Below are positions 49,075 to 59,789 of a stretch of DNA of 64,000 bases, one piece after another (within the stretch, counting starts at the first letter, position 1; each line of letters opens with the position of its first letter). Under the pieces are notes generated by a model. The model saw only the letters and a list, made by a program, of their open reading frames with translations. It was not told the origin of the DNA and did no database searches. Both the position numbers and the translations under genes were made by a program. Origin of the DNA: Sciurus carolinensis (lineage: Eukaryota > Chordata > Mammalia > Rodentia > Sciuridae); NCBI RefSeq assembly GCF_902686445.1, contig NC_062221.1, positions 33,992,575 through 34,056,574 on the forward strand. Reading direction: 5' to 3'.

Positions 49075-49690
49075 TTTGGGGGGGAACACTACTGTCATAG
49101 AAAAGTTTCAAACATATAACAGAGATTTTCTGTATAACCTACACCCAGTTCCCTAAATTGTTAGCATTTTACAGTGCCATTGAGAAAAGTGTACCAACTA
49201 AGAAACTGGTACTGACACAGTCATATTAACTGACTCCAGATTTTATTTGGGTTCTGCTACTTTTTCAATAATGTTACTCCAGATTTTATTTGGGTTTTGC
49301 TACTTTTTCAATAATGTTCTTTCTCTGAATCAGATTCAAATTCATGGCACAACTTTAGAATTATTTGTCATTTCTCCCTAGAATCCTCAAATCTGATGAT
49401 TTAATAATCTTTCCTAGTTTTCTATGACCTTGACAGTCTTTGGAAGCACTAGCTAAGTATTTTATGGAATGTACCCAACCAATGATTGTATGACAGTTTA
49501 TTTGCTTGAGTAGCCTGAAATTAGGGGATTTTTAGAGCAAGAATATCACACAGTGTCAGTCTTATAACATCAGGTGATAAATATATCAACTGGGGATGGT
49601 TAATGTATCATTTGCCATTTTTATCCACTGTCAAAATTACTTTTCCCTTTCTATAATCTGTCCTTTGGAAGCAAGAAAGCACAAATATCC
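49075..49690 (+). repeat. ancient L1M-like repeat, copy 1
   Basis: ATAGAAAAGTTTCAAACATA, CAGAGATTTTCTGTATAACC, TACACCCAGTTCCCTAAATT, ACCTTGACAGTCTTTGGAAG and ACTTTTCCCTTTCTATAATC in this order resemble a very old mammalian repeat, probably an L1M 3' region. A second copy follows the younger L1. It contains a 54-bp internal tandem duplication at about 49216-49322 (ACTCCAGATTTTATTTGGGT twice). Confidence 0.5.
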
Positions 49691-50038
49691 CCACTGGGAT
49701 CTGGAGGGTCTGATATATGCATACATATGTGTGTATATATAACCATATATACACAGATAATATATACCAGGAAGTATATATATTCAAGAGAGTGATTGCT
49801 TCTGAAAGATTTACCTCACCTGCCTCATATATATATTCATTTATTTAATTATTAATTTCCTTATATCTTACACCAGCATGAATTCATACATACATACTTT
49901 CTATTTTAGCTTATAATCTAATTTTATGTTACATATTTATTGCCTAATAGATTATTTTTTTTTACCCAGAGTTTTTTAGGTTGTCTAACAACATATTCTT
50001 TTAATATATCACTTTTTTTGATATTCCTTAAATAAACT
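49691..50038. other. AT-rich DNA with TA-rich tract
   Basis: A TATATA/TGTGTATA-rich tract at about 49720-49790; otherwise nothing recognised before the L1. Confidence 0.5.
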
Positions 50039-50050
50039 TTTAAAATCCCA

Positions 50051-51376
50051 ATGATGTACCTTGCAGAAATAGAGCAAGCAATTATGAAATTCATCTGGAA
50101 GAATAAAAAACCTAGAATAGCTAAAGCAATCCTCAGTAGCAAGAGTGAAGCAGGGGGTATTGCAATACCAGATCTTCAACTCTACTACAAAGCAATAGGA
50201 ACAAAAACGGCATGGTATTGGTACCAAAATAGACAGGTAGATCAATGGTACAGAATAGAGGACATGGACACAAACCCAAATAAATACAATTTTCTCATAC
50301 TAGACAAAGGTTCCAAAAATATGCAATGGAGAAAAGATAGCCTCTTCAACAAATGGTCTTAGGAAAACTGGAAAACCATATGCAATAGAATGAAATTAAA
50401 CCCCTATCTCTCACCCTACACAAAACTCAACTCAAAATGGATTAAGGACCTCGGAATCAGACCAGAGACCCTGCATCTTATAGAAGAAAAAGTAGGTCCA
50501 AATCTTCAACTTGTTGGCTTAGGATCAGACTTCCTTAACAGGACTCCCATAGCACAAGAAATAAAAGCAAGAATCAACAACTGGGATAGATTCAAACTTA
50601 AAAGCTTTCTCTCAGCAAAGGAAACTATCAGAAATGTGAAGAGAGAGCCTACAGAGTGGGAGAATATCTTTGCCAACCATACCTCAGATAGAGCGCTAAT
50701 TTCCAGAATCTATAAAGAACTCAAAAAACTCTACATGAAGAATACAAATAATCCAATCAACAAATGGGCTAAGGAAATGAACAGACACTTCACAGAAGAT
50801 GATGTACAAGTAATCAACAGATATATGAAAAAATGTTCAACATCCCTAGTAATAAGGGAAATGCAAATCAAAACTACCCTAAGATTTCATCTCACCCCAA
50901 TTAGAATGGCGATTATCAAGAATACAAGCAACAATAGGTGTTGGCGAGGATGTGGTGAAAAAGGAACACTCATACATTGCTGGTGGGGTTGCGAATTAGT
51001 GCAGCCACTCTGGAAAGCAGTGTGGAGATTCCTCAGAAAGCTTGGAATGGAAACACCATTTGACCCAGCTATCCCACTCCTTGGCCTATACCCAAAGGAC
51101 TTAAAATCAGCATACTACAGAGATACAGCCACATCAATGTTCATTGCTGCTCAATTCACCATAGCCAGATTGTGGAACCAACCTAGATGCCCTTCAGTTG
51201 ATGAATGGATAAAGAAACTGTGGCATATTTATACAATGGAATATTACTCCGCAATGAAGAATGATAAAATTATGGCATTTGTAGGCAAATGGTCGAAATT
51301 GGAGAATATCATGCTAAGTGAGATAAGCCAATCTCAAAAAACTAAAGGACGAATGATCTCGCTGATAAGCAGATGA
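50051..51376 (+). pseudogene. L1 ORF2 C-terminal part, one nonsense codon
   Basis: A single frame of 442 codons is open except for one TAG at 50360-50362, where relatives read Trp-Cys-Trp-Glu (here Trp-Ser-stop-Glu). It covers the region after the RT palm to the C-terminus: [15 protein letters not shown], then the long C-terminal segment, the Cys-rich end with [18 protein letters not shown], and FTIARLWNQPRCPSVDEW. No frameshift is visible, making this the best-preserved ORF2 segment in the window. It lacks the endonuclease and RT catalytic core, so it is not functional. Confidence 0.9.
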
Positions 51377-51579
51377 GGACATATAATGGGGGGTGGGAGG
51401 GGCTAGCATTAGGTTTAGGGTTAGGTTTAGAGTTAGGCTAAGGAGAGCGGTAAGAATGAAGGAAAGAAGGACTGTGTAGAGGGAAAAGAGGGGTGGGAGG
51501 GGTGGGGGGAGGGGAAAAATAAAATAAACATCATTACCCTATGTAAACGTAAAAAAAAATAAAAAAAGGAAAAAAAAAA
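51377..51579 (+). promoter_or_regulatory. L1 3' UTR with purine tract and AATAAA
   Basis: The tract from 51480 to 51516 is almost pure purine with several G-runs, the feature conserved in mammalian L1 3' UTRs that can form G-quadruplexes. AATAAA (51523-51528) followed 23 bp later by the A-tail is consistent with polyadenylation at this site. The L1 at 5611 and the L1 fragment at 9575 have AATAAT/AATGAA-like sequence at this position. Confidence 0.7.
51404..51440 (+). repeat. degenerate TTAGGG-like tract in L1 3' UTR
   Basis: TTAGGTTTAGGGTTAGGTTT and TTAGGCTAAGG lie just after the ORF2 stop, at the same place and in the same sense-strand orientation as the tract in the L1 at 5611-8585. Confidence 0.82.
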
Positions 51580-51580
51580 C

Positions 51581-52960
51581 ATTTTAGGACAGACAGATTT
51601 ATAGAAAAGTTTTGAGCATAATACAGAGTTCTCAAATACCTCACACCTGATTTCCTCTATTATTAATGTCTAAGATTAGCACAGTTCATTTGTCACAATT
51701 AATGAACCAATAGTGACACATAATTAACTAAAGTCCATACTTTCTTTCCTAATGTCTTTTTCCCTGTTCCAAGACTCCTTCTTAGATACAATTTAGTTGC
51801 CAAGTCACTGTAGGTACATTACATTTATTAGCACACTGTGATGGCTAATAAGAATATCCTTATTCTTATGATCTCAACAATTTTCAGGGATGGCACTCAT
51901 AATTTTGAAAAATCTCTTTTATTAGAGATTTTTCTCATATGGTTTTTGTGATTAGACTGGAATTTCGAGTTATTGGTAGGAGTACTGCAGAGGTAAACTG
52001 CCAATTTCATGCATGATATCAAAATTATTTCTTATTATTGTTATTAGTGTTGATCATCTGAATGGGTTAGGAATATTCAGGTTTCTATAATATATTCTCT
52101 TTCACTTTTCCATACAGTGGTCTTTGAAGCAAGTGGGGTCCATGAACATTGAAGAAATGAGGAGTTGAACTCTACTTTCTAGAGCAGGAATTATCTTCAT
52201 CAATTTTTAAATTCCTTTCTATTTGGAATCTTTATATTCCCTTCCATTTGTTTATTTATTCAATCACTTATTTATATCACTATGTACTAATGCATGAACT
52301 TTAGGTGATGATTCAATCAAGATTATTGGATCATTTTGATTATTCTCTGACACAGTAATTTAGTCAAGAGGCCCAGGTTGTTTGATTAGAGAATGGAAGT
52401 GGAAGCTAATACCTGAGAGGTAGGTGTGCTATTACTATTGTACTGTCCTTGTGTGTGGCCCCAGTTAACAGAGAAAGAGAATATACTTCTGAATATCAAT
52501 TTGTATATATACCTGTCTATAAGCATTGCTGTCTATTTTTATGTTAAACTAAACATGAGCTCATACTGCTTTTTCTAAATTATAATCTATTACCAACTTG
52601 GATCATTATTGTCTTTTCTTGCTTGTTTTTAACCCCAAACTCCTATGAGAAACCTTGCTCTTGCCACCTATCATGAATTTACATAATTGTTCAATTCTAC
52701 CATATATGTAAAGTGGTTTCAGAATTAAGCAGCAGCCCAATGGCAAACACATTACCAAATAGAGTCTAGTGCTAACATAGAGGTCTTTTGGTATTTAAAC
52801 AAAATTTCCACTCATTTACAGAGATAATTAGGTTGACAATAATTAGGTTGACAATTTTTCCCCACTCCATTCTGTGAGATTACTTGATGTTGTTATTATG
52901 ATCTGCATTCAATCCCGGGATGTCTAGACCCTCCTAAGTGGTATTTTAAAACTTACATTC
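51581..52960 (+). repeat. ancient L1M-like repeat, copy 2 (long)
   Basis: TTATAGAAAAGTTTTGAGCA, CAGAGTTCTCAAATACC, TTGTGATTAGACTGGAATTT, GCAGAGGTAAACTGCCAATT, CCCAGGTTGTTTGATTAGAG and GGTAGGTGTGCTATTAC follow the order of a very old mammalian repeat. The first part overlaps copy 1 at 49075 in content. Heavily diverged. Confidence 0.5.
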
Positions 52961-53039
52961 ACTACCTTTTACTCTATATGATATAAAGTTTGAGATTTGA
53001 CAAAGCACCGAACCATGTATCCATCCTTACTGATTACAG

Positions 53040-54770
53040 AAGATAATTTATCTGCTACATGTTGTCATTCCTTCCCACTTTCAAAACTCCTAGCAACTTC
53101 TGATTTGTTTAAATTTTCTGTAATTTTGTTTTTCAGGATTTCCTATAAATGAAATTGCTCAGTATGTAGCATTTCCAGACTGACATTTTTCACTTACCAA
53201 CGAAAACATTTCATTCATTTTTTCACATCTTTATAGACCATTTCTTTTTCCCTCACTGAATAATATTTCTTCATAAAAATGTTCCATATTTAGCTTATCC
53301 ATTCACTGATTTAAGAACATCTTGGTTGCTTTTTGTATTTGGCAATTATAATGAAAATATTGGAAACATGCAAATTTTTTCATGTACAAAAGATTTCAAA
53401 TCCTTTTACTCAATGATTATTTTAGATTTTTCAACAAATCTATATATTTTATTATACCATTTTGAAAAAATAATTAGGAGCATGATTGCTTGTTCACATA
53501 ATCTTATGTTAGCTTTGTAAGAAACTGCCAAACTGTGTAACACAATGACTGGGCCCCTCTGCAGTCTCAGCAGAATGTGAGAGTTCTTTTTGCACCACAT
53601 CATTTCCAACAACAGTTGTCAATTTTCAAATTCTGTTTTTAATTTCAGCCACTAAAATAAATGTCCCATTGCTGTTTTAATTTGCAGAACTCTAATGAGA
53701 AATCATATTGGACATCTTTTCATATGCTTATTTGTCATGTGTACATCTTTTGATGATATGTCTGTAGAGACTTTTGACTATTTTAATTTGTTTATTTTTG
53801 ATGTCTAAGAGCATATTTTTATACTCTTGAAAGAAGTCCATTTTCCAATATGTGTTTTGCAAATCCTGTTTTCACATAGGCAGTGGAAAACATATTTATA
53901 TAATAGTGTTTCTATTAGAAAAAAAATCAATTTTAATAAAATACAATTTATCATTTTCCCTTGCTAATGGACCATTGGATGTTGTATCAAAAAATCATCA
54001 AACACTTGGTCACATATGTTTTTTCTCTGGAAACTTTGCCATTTTTGTACTTTACATTTAGGCCTGTGATACTATTTGTGTAGTACTATTTGCAGTAAGG
54101 TCTATACCCCAGTTAAAATTCTTATGTATGGATGTCAAGATTTTTCCAGCACCTGTTGGTGAAAATACGATCATTTATTCATTCCTTTGCCTTTAGACAT
54201 TTGCAAAATATCACTTGAATATATTTTCATGAGTTTTTTATTCTATTCATTGATCTGTGTCTATTATGTAATAGATTCCACACAGTCTTTTATTCCCCCA
54301 GCCCCACCCCCAGGGATCAAACACAAGACCTTGCATATGCCAGACAAGTTCTCTACCAATGACTACTTCCAACCTTACATAGTATCTCAATGACTATAGA
54401 TTTATAGCATTTTTTGAAATTAGGTCCTCTAAGACCTTCAAATTTATGCTTTTTTTTTTTCAGTATTGATTTATATTTCTAGGACTTCTGATTTTACATT
54501 TTAGGTCATTTTAGGTTAAAATCTTCATTATCTACAAAATAGATTGTTGGTATTTTTTATTAGAATTTTATCAAATTGATTAAGTCGATAAGAATCAACA
54601 TCTAAATATTGAGTTTCCCAATACCTGAACAGGGATATCTCTTACTATATTTAGATTTTCTTGATTTTTTTCATCAATTTTTGTTTATTTCTATTAACAG
54701 GTCTAGGACTTCATTAAATATTTTCCTAAGTGTTTTATAATATTTGAATCCATGGTGTTCTATAATCTTT
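53040..54770 (-). mobile_element. very old L1 (L1M-type), minus strand
   Basis: Reads as a long, decayed reverse-strand ORF2: ATGAAATTGCTCAGTATGTA, CATCTTGGTTGCTTTTTG, AAGAAACTGCCAAACTGTGT, CATTGCTGTTTTAATTTGCA, TTTTCATATGCTTATTTG, TTACATTTAGGCCTGTGAT, TTTTTCCAGCACCTGTTG, TCTATTCATTGATCTGTG. These match the widespread mammalian L1M pattern and not the squirrel-specific L1s elsewhere in this window, so it predates the rodent radiation. An ID SINE interrupts it. All open frames in it (53326, 53406, 53852, 54187) are relics. Confidence 0.82.
54290..54378 (-). mobile_element. ID SINE inside old L1
   Basis: Reversed ID body (CAGGGATCAAACACAAGACC, CCAGACAAGTTCTCTACC) interrupting the L1 between CCACACAGTCTT and ATGACTATAGATTTATAG, which adjoin in L1M consensus. 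Confidence 0.7.
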
Positions 54771-54805
54771 AAATCTCAAAGTCATTGCTAGCATAAAGAA
54801 AAACA

Positions 54806-55157
54806 TGTAAGATCAGACTGGGGTAACCTGATCAGACAATGATAACTGGAGAACAGACAGGGCAGATGTGAACCAAGAAGAAACTTTATTGTGGAACAGC
54901 TCTAGGGAGAGGTTTGCAGGTCCACCAGGGTGCTGGAATGGAGAAGTCCCACGTGGCCCCTTTGGGGCTGTGTTTTTTAACCCCGGGGTCGGGGAGGGGA
55001 AACTTGAGGACTCCAGTTTCCTCTTGGATTGACTGGGGTCCTTTGTCAGCACCTACTGGTTGCTCCTTCAGGCATGGGCAGGCTACATTGTTTCTCTGCA
55101 CTTGTGCAGGCTGCTTGATGCCCTGACCCCATCCAGTAGCCCTGAATTGCCCTAACA
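54806..55157 (-). mobile_element. class I-like solo LTR
   Basis: GC-rich block with TG...CA ends (TGTAAGATCAGACTG to GCCCTAACA) of about 352 bp. On the minus strand it carries a TTAAAAAACA box (about 54972-54981) and AATAAA (54885-54890), with U3, R and U5 in the expected order. AAACA before and AAATA after differ by one base and could be a decayed 5-bp TSD. Size and layout suggest a gammaretrovirus-like (class I) LTR. No internal region. The three overlapping frames of 70-90 codons are not genes. Confidence 0.7.
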
Positions 55158-55169
55158 AAATATTTGAAC

Positions 55170-55686
55170 CTTTTTTAAATTTTTAAAATTTGTTCTAATT
55201 AACTGTAATGACAATAGAATGCATTTATACATTTTGATAATCATACATAAAAGAAGTATAATTTCTCATTTTTCTGATTGTACATATTCTAGGATCACAT
55301 GGGTCATGCAGTTAAATATGTACATGAGGTAATAATGTCTGTTTCACTCTACTATCCTTCCTATCCCCATACCCTCTCCCTTCCCTTCACTCCCCTCTAT
55401 CTAATATAAAAAACTCTATTCTCTAGGCCCCTTCCCCTTATTGTGAATTAGATTCCACATACCAGAGAAAACATGTGGGGCTTGGATGTTTGGGTTTGGC
55501 TTATTTCATTTAACATGATATTCACCAACTCCATCCATTTACCAGCAAAACCATAATTTCATTCTTCTTTAAAACTGGGTAATATTCCATGTGATATATA
55601 TATATCACATTTTCTTTATCCATTCATCTGTTGAAGGGCACCTAGGTTGGGTTCCATAGTTCAGCTATTGTGAATTGAGTTGCTAT
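55170..55686 (-). mobile_element. old L1 3' end
   Basis: T-rich start then an old-type L1 3' UTR (55200-55440) and ORF2 C-terminal sequence (TAACATGATATTCACCAACT, GTAATATTCCATGTGATA, CATCTGTTGAAGGGCACC). It stops at GAATTGAGTTGCTATA, where another L1 begins without a tail. Confidence 0.8.
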
Positions 55687-55802
55687 ATGTTTGTTTAATT
55701 CTATAATCTTTTCTTCCCTTTCCCCTTCCCCACCCTTCATTTCTATCTACACAATCTATCCTTCCTCCATCCTTCCCTTACCCACCCCCTGGTTATGTAT
55801 CA

Positions 55803-57120
55803 TCATTCACTCATAAGAGAAATCATTTGGCCTTTGGTTTTTTGGGATTGGCTTATGTCACTTAGCATGATATTCTCCAACTTCATCCATTTACCTGCAA
55901 ATGCCATAATTTTATTTTTGTTTATGGCTGAATAATATTCCATTGTGTACACATACCACAATTTCTTTATCCATTCATCTATTGAAGGGCATCTAGGTTG
56001 GTTCCACAATCTAGCTATTGTGAATTGAACTGCTATAAACATTGATGTGGAGGCATCATTGTAGTATGCTGATTTTAAGTCCTTTGGGTATAGGCCAAGG
56101 AGTGGAATAGCTGGGTCAAATGGTGGTTCCATTCCAAGTTTTCTGAGGAATCTTTGTATAACTTTCCAGAGTAGCTACACCAATTTTCAACCCCACCAGC
56201 CATGTATGATGTACCTTTTTCCCCACATCCTCACCAACACCTATTCTTGCTTGTATTCTTGATAATAGCCATTCTAATTAGAGTGTTGCTTGTATTCTTG
56301 ATAATTGCCATTCTGATTAGAGTGAAATGAAATCTTAGTGTAGTTTTGATTTGTATTTCTCTAACTTCTAGAGATGTTGAACATTTTTTAGTATGTTTGT
56401 TGATTAATATTATATCTTCTTCTGTGAAGTGTCTGTTCATTTCCTTAGCCCATTTATTGATTGGGTTATTTGTTTTTTTATTGTTAAGTTTTTTAAGTTC
56501 TTTATACGTCCTAGAGATTAATGCTTTATGTGAGGTGCATGTGGTAAAGATTTTCTCCCAATCTGTAGACTCTCTCTTCGCATTGTTGATTGTTTCCTTT
56601 GCTGAGAAGAAGCTTTTTAGTTTGAATCCATCCATTTATTGATTCTTGACTTAACTTCTTGCTCTTTAGGAGTATTGTTAGGGATGTCAGATCTAGGTTG
56701 ACATTGTGAAGATTTGAGCCTACTTTTTCTTCTAGTAGTTGCAGGATCTCTGCTCTAGAGCCTAAGTGTTTGATCCACTTTGAGTAGGGTGAGATATTTA
56801 ATTTCATTTTGTTACATGTGACTTAACACTTTTCCCAGCACCATATGTTCAATAGACTGTCTTTTCCCCAGTGAATGTTTTTGGCATCTTTGTCTAGTAT
56901 GAGATAACTGTATTTATGTGGATTTTTCTTTGTGTCTTCTATTCTGTTCCATTTGCCTATATGTCTGTTTTGGTGCCAATACCATGCCATTTTTATTACT
57001 ATAGCTCTGTAGTATAGTTTGAGGTCTGGTATTTTGATGTCTCCTTGCTTCACTTTTCTTGCTAAGGATAGCTTGGGCTATTCTGGGTCTCTTGTTTCTA
57101 CAAATGAATTTCATGATGCC
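55803..57120 (-). pseudogene. L1 ORF2 C-terminal part, broken
   Basis: Minus-strand ORF2 from the KFI(W)KNK segment to the C-terminus. Open blocks: 57132-56823 ([29 protein letters not shown]), 56807-56526, 56635-56231 and 56132-55803 ([28 protein letters not shown]). A duplication of about 40 bp near 56243-56322 repeats the RMAIIKNTS segment twice in the same frame. Several frameshifts; not functional. Confidence 0.82.
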
Positions 57121-57655
57121 TTCTTTCACCACTTTTATTCAACATCATCCTTGAAACTCTAGCCATAGCAATTAGGAGAAAGAAATTAAAGTTACACAAA
57201 TAGGTAAAGAAGAACTCAAACTATCACTATTTGCTGATGACATGATTCCATGCTTAGAGGATCCAAAAAATTCCACCAAAAAACTTCTAGAACTAATACG
57301 TGAATTCAGTAAAGTAGCAGGATATAAAATCAATACCCATTAATCAAATGCATTCATATATACTAGTAATGAATCCACTGAAAGAGAAATAAATAAATCT
57401 ACCCATTCATAGTAGCCTCAAAAATAATTGGGGAATCAATCTAACAAAAGAAGTGAAAGACTTCTATGATGAAAACCACGGAACACTAGTGAAAAAAATT
57501 GAAGACCTTAGAAGATGCTCCTGAATAGGCAGAATTAATATTGTCAAAATGGCCATACTACCAAAAGCATTATACTAATTTACTCCAATTCCTATTAAAA
57601 TCTCAATGATATTCTTCATAGAATCAGAAAAAGCAATCATGAAATTCATTTGGAA
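57121..57655 (+). pseudogene. L1 ORF2 reverse-transcriptase fragment (inverted piece)
   Basis: Plus-strand RT region including CTATTTGCTGATGACATG, which encodes the FADD catalytic motif with both Asp present, then the thumb segment and MAILPK-like sequence. Stops and shifts interrupt it. It is the inverted segment of the twin-primed element. Confidence 0.8.
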
Positions 57656-57659
57656 AACC

Positions 57660-57712
57660 AAGCACTTTGTATACTGCAATTTTATCCTGTGACTTTACTG
57701 TATTCACCTATC
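57660..57712 (-). mobile_element. short L1 RT-region fragment
   Basis: TTATCCTGTGACTTTACTG followed by TATTCACC is the reverse complement of the RT-thumb segment also seen at 57300-57330. It may be the right-hand remainder of the L1 into which the twin-primed copy inserted, after a deletion. Confidence 0.45.
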
Positions 57713-58110
57713 ACCATCCTGCAGGAAAATCTCCCCACCTAGCTTAGTACCCAATCAGCCAGACTAACTGCTTTTCCACCTCACCTGGTGCTCAATCTAA
57801 AAGGTTTCACCTTTATTCCAATTTGTACAACATCTTATTCAAACAAGATAATCGCATCCTCCTGTGGTAGCTAGGGGCTATCCCTATCCTCCTGTTAACG
57901 CAGAGGCTGCCTCCTCCAACCCCCTCTCTTACACTCTGCTCCCCAGGGCAACCTCCATGTGCCTCTGCATTATGCGTTGTGACATCCCCTCCCCTTGGCT
58001 GTAAGTGCATGTGTTGTGACCTAATACTGCATTTCCTAGGTGTTTCCACACAACACTAGTTCATACATAGCCTCCAGGAAGTCAACAAAATTATGATTCA
58101 TATATTCCTA
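57713..58110. other. GC-richer block, possible LTR remnant
   Basis: Composition rises to near 50% G+C, with pyrimidine-rich plus strand and a TTTATT near 57812 (AATAAA if read on the minus strand). It resembles an LTR in composition only: I cannot define ends or a TSD. The 78-codon minus-strand frame in it has no motif. Confidence 0.3.
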
Positions 58111-59408
58111 CCAGGCCAAAGAACCAATGGCTTTTGTTACAGGTCAGCACATCTCAGTTTCTTTACATAGAGTGTTTAATTTGTCTCTAAAGATTTCAGG
58201 GTGTCAATCTGTGCTCTAGTCTTAGTTCTTCATGGGGTCTAAGAAAAGGCATGTTTTGTTTTCCATCATTTTTCTTACTATAAGCATGCTTAATAGCTAT
58301 ATTCAAGTTCTTCACTACTTCATATTTTTCATATTTCTTCATATTTTTTCAGTGAACATTGACTTCATAACTTAAAATTCTATGATAAAAAATTTGGAAT
58401 CAATTTCCTATGCCTAATTTTTGAAGAAAAAATTTTGATAAAGAAATAAAGAAATGATAAAGAAATAGAGAAAAAAGATATGATAAATAAAGAAATTATA
58501 TATTTTTGAAGTAGATATATTTAACAAGATTTAGACATTCTACAATATATACATAAATCAAAATATTTCATGGTATCCTTTTAATATGTACAACTTTTAT
58601 AGTTAATGTGTCAGTTTACATTTTTAAAAATTCTAATTTCCTAAACCAAATTTTTCATTTTTCAAAAGTTGCTTATTAAGCAGAATTATTGTCATTCGAT
58701 GAGAAAGAAATATTGAAACACAGTATTTTGCTGTTGCTTTTTCATTTGTTTGTTTATTGTGAAATGCTGGAGATTGAAACTTGGTGTTTTGAAAAGTGAA
58801 CAATTAAAATTTATGAGCTGTTCTTTAATGAACTGATTTATATTAAGCCTACTTATATTGAAACAGAGATTAATGATATTTGCATAGTTTTATATATAAT
58901 TAACCATATCTTTTCCATTTTCAAAAGAAAATTTTGTGCTACGTCATCAAAATATTAATTATACTAGTTATAATGGTGATATAATAATAGGAGTTCTAGC
59001 ATTCCTTGTAGTGGAGTAGCTGACATAAATTATTTTTCCATTTTATCTTTTCTTAAGCAAAAATGTAGTTACTATTTATATTTACAACATTATGAATTGA
59101 GATTAGAAAATTTAGATAACTTTCTGTACTTCAGTAAAATCAAAGGTATCACATTCTAATATGCAATCTGATTGATTCAAATTTTAAAAATTATGTTGTC
59201 TTTCTCTAAAATCATATTGCATTTTTTACTGTTTTTGCATTTTTACTCATTCTTTTTTTTTTTTGAGACTTGTACAATGGCAATTTATTTATTTCCATAA
59301 TCAGTAGAATGGTCCAAGAGTTACTCCAATTATTTATGCCTGTTTTACAGATGAAGGAAGGGATAAAGATGAAATTGTTTCAAATTATTGAGTACCCCAA
59401 AGATGTGT

Positions 59409-59442
<34 letters not shown>

Positions 59443-59789
59443 TACAGCTTCAAATTAAATTCAGACTATCCAATTCCAGAACTGTACTCCTTGCCTCATG
59501 GACATACTGACTCCTCTGTTTTGTTGTTATGTTATTTCTACTCCTACTTAGAAAAATATAATCTGTTAGTTTTAGTGTTTACATAGCACTTTATAGCTTT
59601 CCAAGTGTTCTGTGCACATAAGTCATACATCACAGAACAGTATGATGTCTGAGTTAATTGCACATAAATAGTGTGTAACAGAGATCCAAAGATCATGACT
59701 CGAAATCATACTTACACTTGAAATATTTTGGATTATACTTTTGGCGGGAAATATTTTATAAATATTTTGCAATTAAAACTGATTTTAAA
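58111..59789. other. AT-rich non-coding DNA
   Basis: No gene recognised. An A-rich GATAAAGAAATA tandem lies at about 58435-58500, a possible ID remnant (TGCTGGAGATTGAAACTTGG) at about 58765-58785, and a (GT)n run at 59407-59441. Confidence 0.5.
59407..59441. repeat. (GT)n microsatellite
   Basis: About 16 GT units with one interruption. Confidence 0.95.

Larger units (their letters stand above)
50039..51579 (+). mobile_element. L1, 5'-truncated, relatively young
   Basis: Begins inside the RT/thumb region of ORF2 (AAAATCCCAATGATGTACC), runs through the ORF2 stop at 51374-51376 and a short G-rich 3' UTR, and ends in an A-rich tail (51551-51579). The 3' UTR stops about 110 bp earlier than in the L1 at 5611-8585. 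AATAAA at 51523-51528 lies 23 bp before the tail. A clean TSD was not found; AAACTTTTA and AAACATTTTA at the two edges are only similar. Confidence 0.88.
55687..57655 (-). mobile_element. L1 with inverted 5' part (twin priming), 3' tip missing
   Basis: From 55687 to about 57120 the sequence is minus-strand L1: part of the 3' UTR and then ORF2 up to the KFI segment. From about 57112 to 57655 it is plus-strand L1 ORF2 from the upstream RT region, ending at the same point, ATCATGAAATTCATTTGG, where the minus part begins. The two parts therefore abut in the L1 map but lie inverted, the mark of twin priming, and CTTTCACC-like microhomology lies at the switch. The outermost 3' UTR and A-tail are absent; the element joins the neighbouring old L1 directly. 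Confidence 0.82.

Noticed and set aside
54813..55158. Three overlapping frames of 70-90 codons as a small gene
   Set aside because: They fall within the proposed solo LTR, whose U3/R/U5-like layout explains the GC-rich composition.
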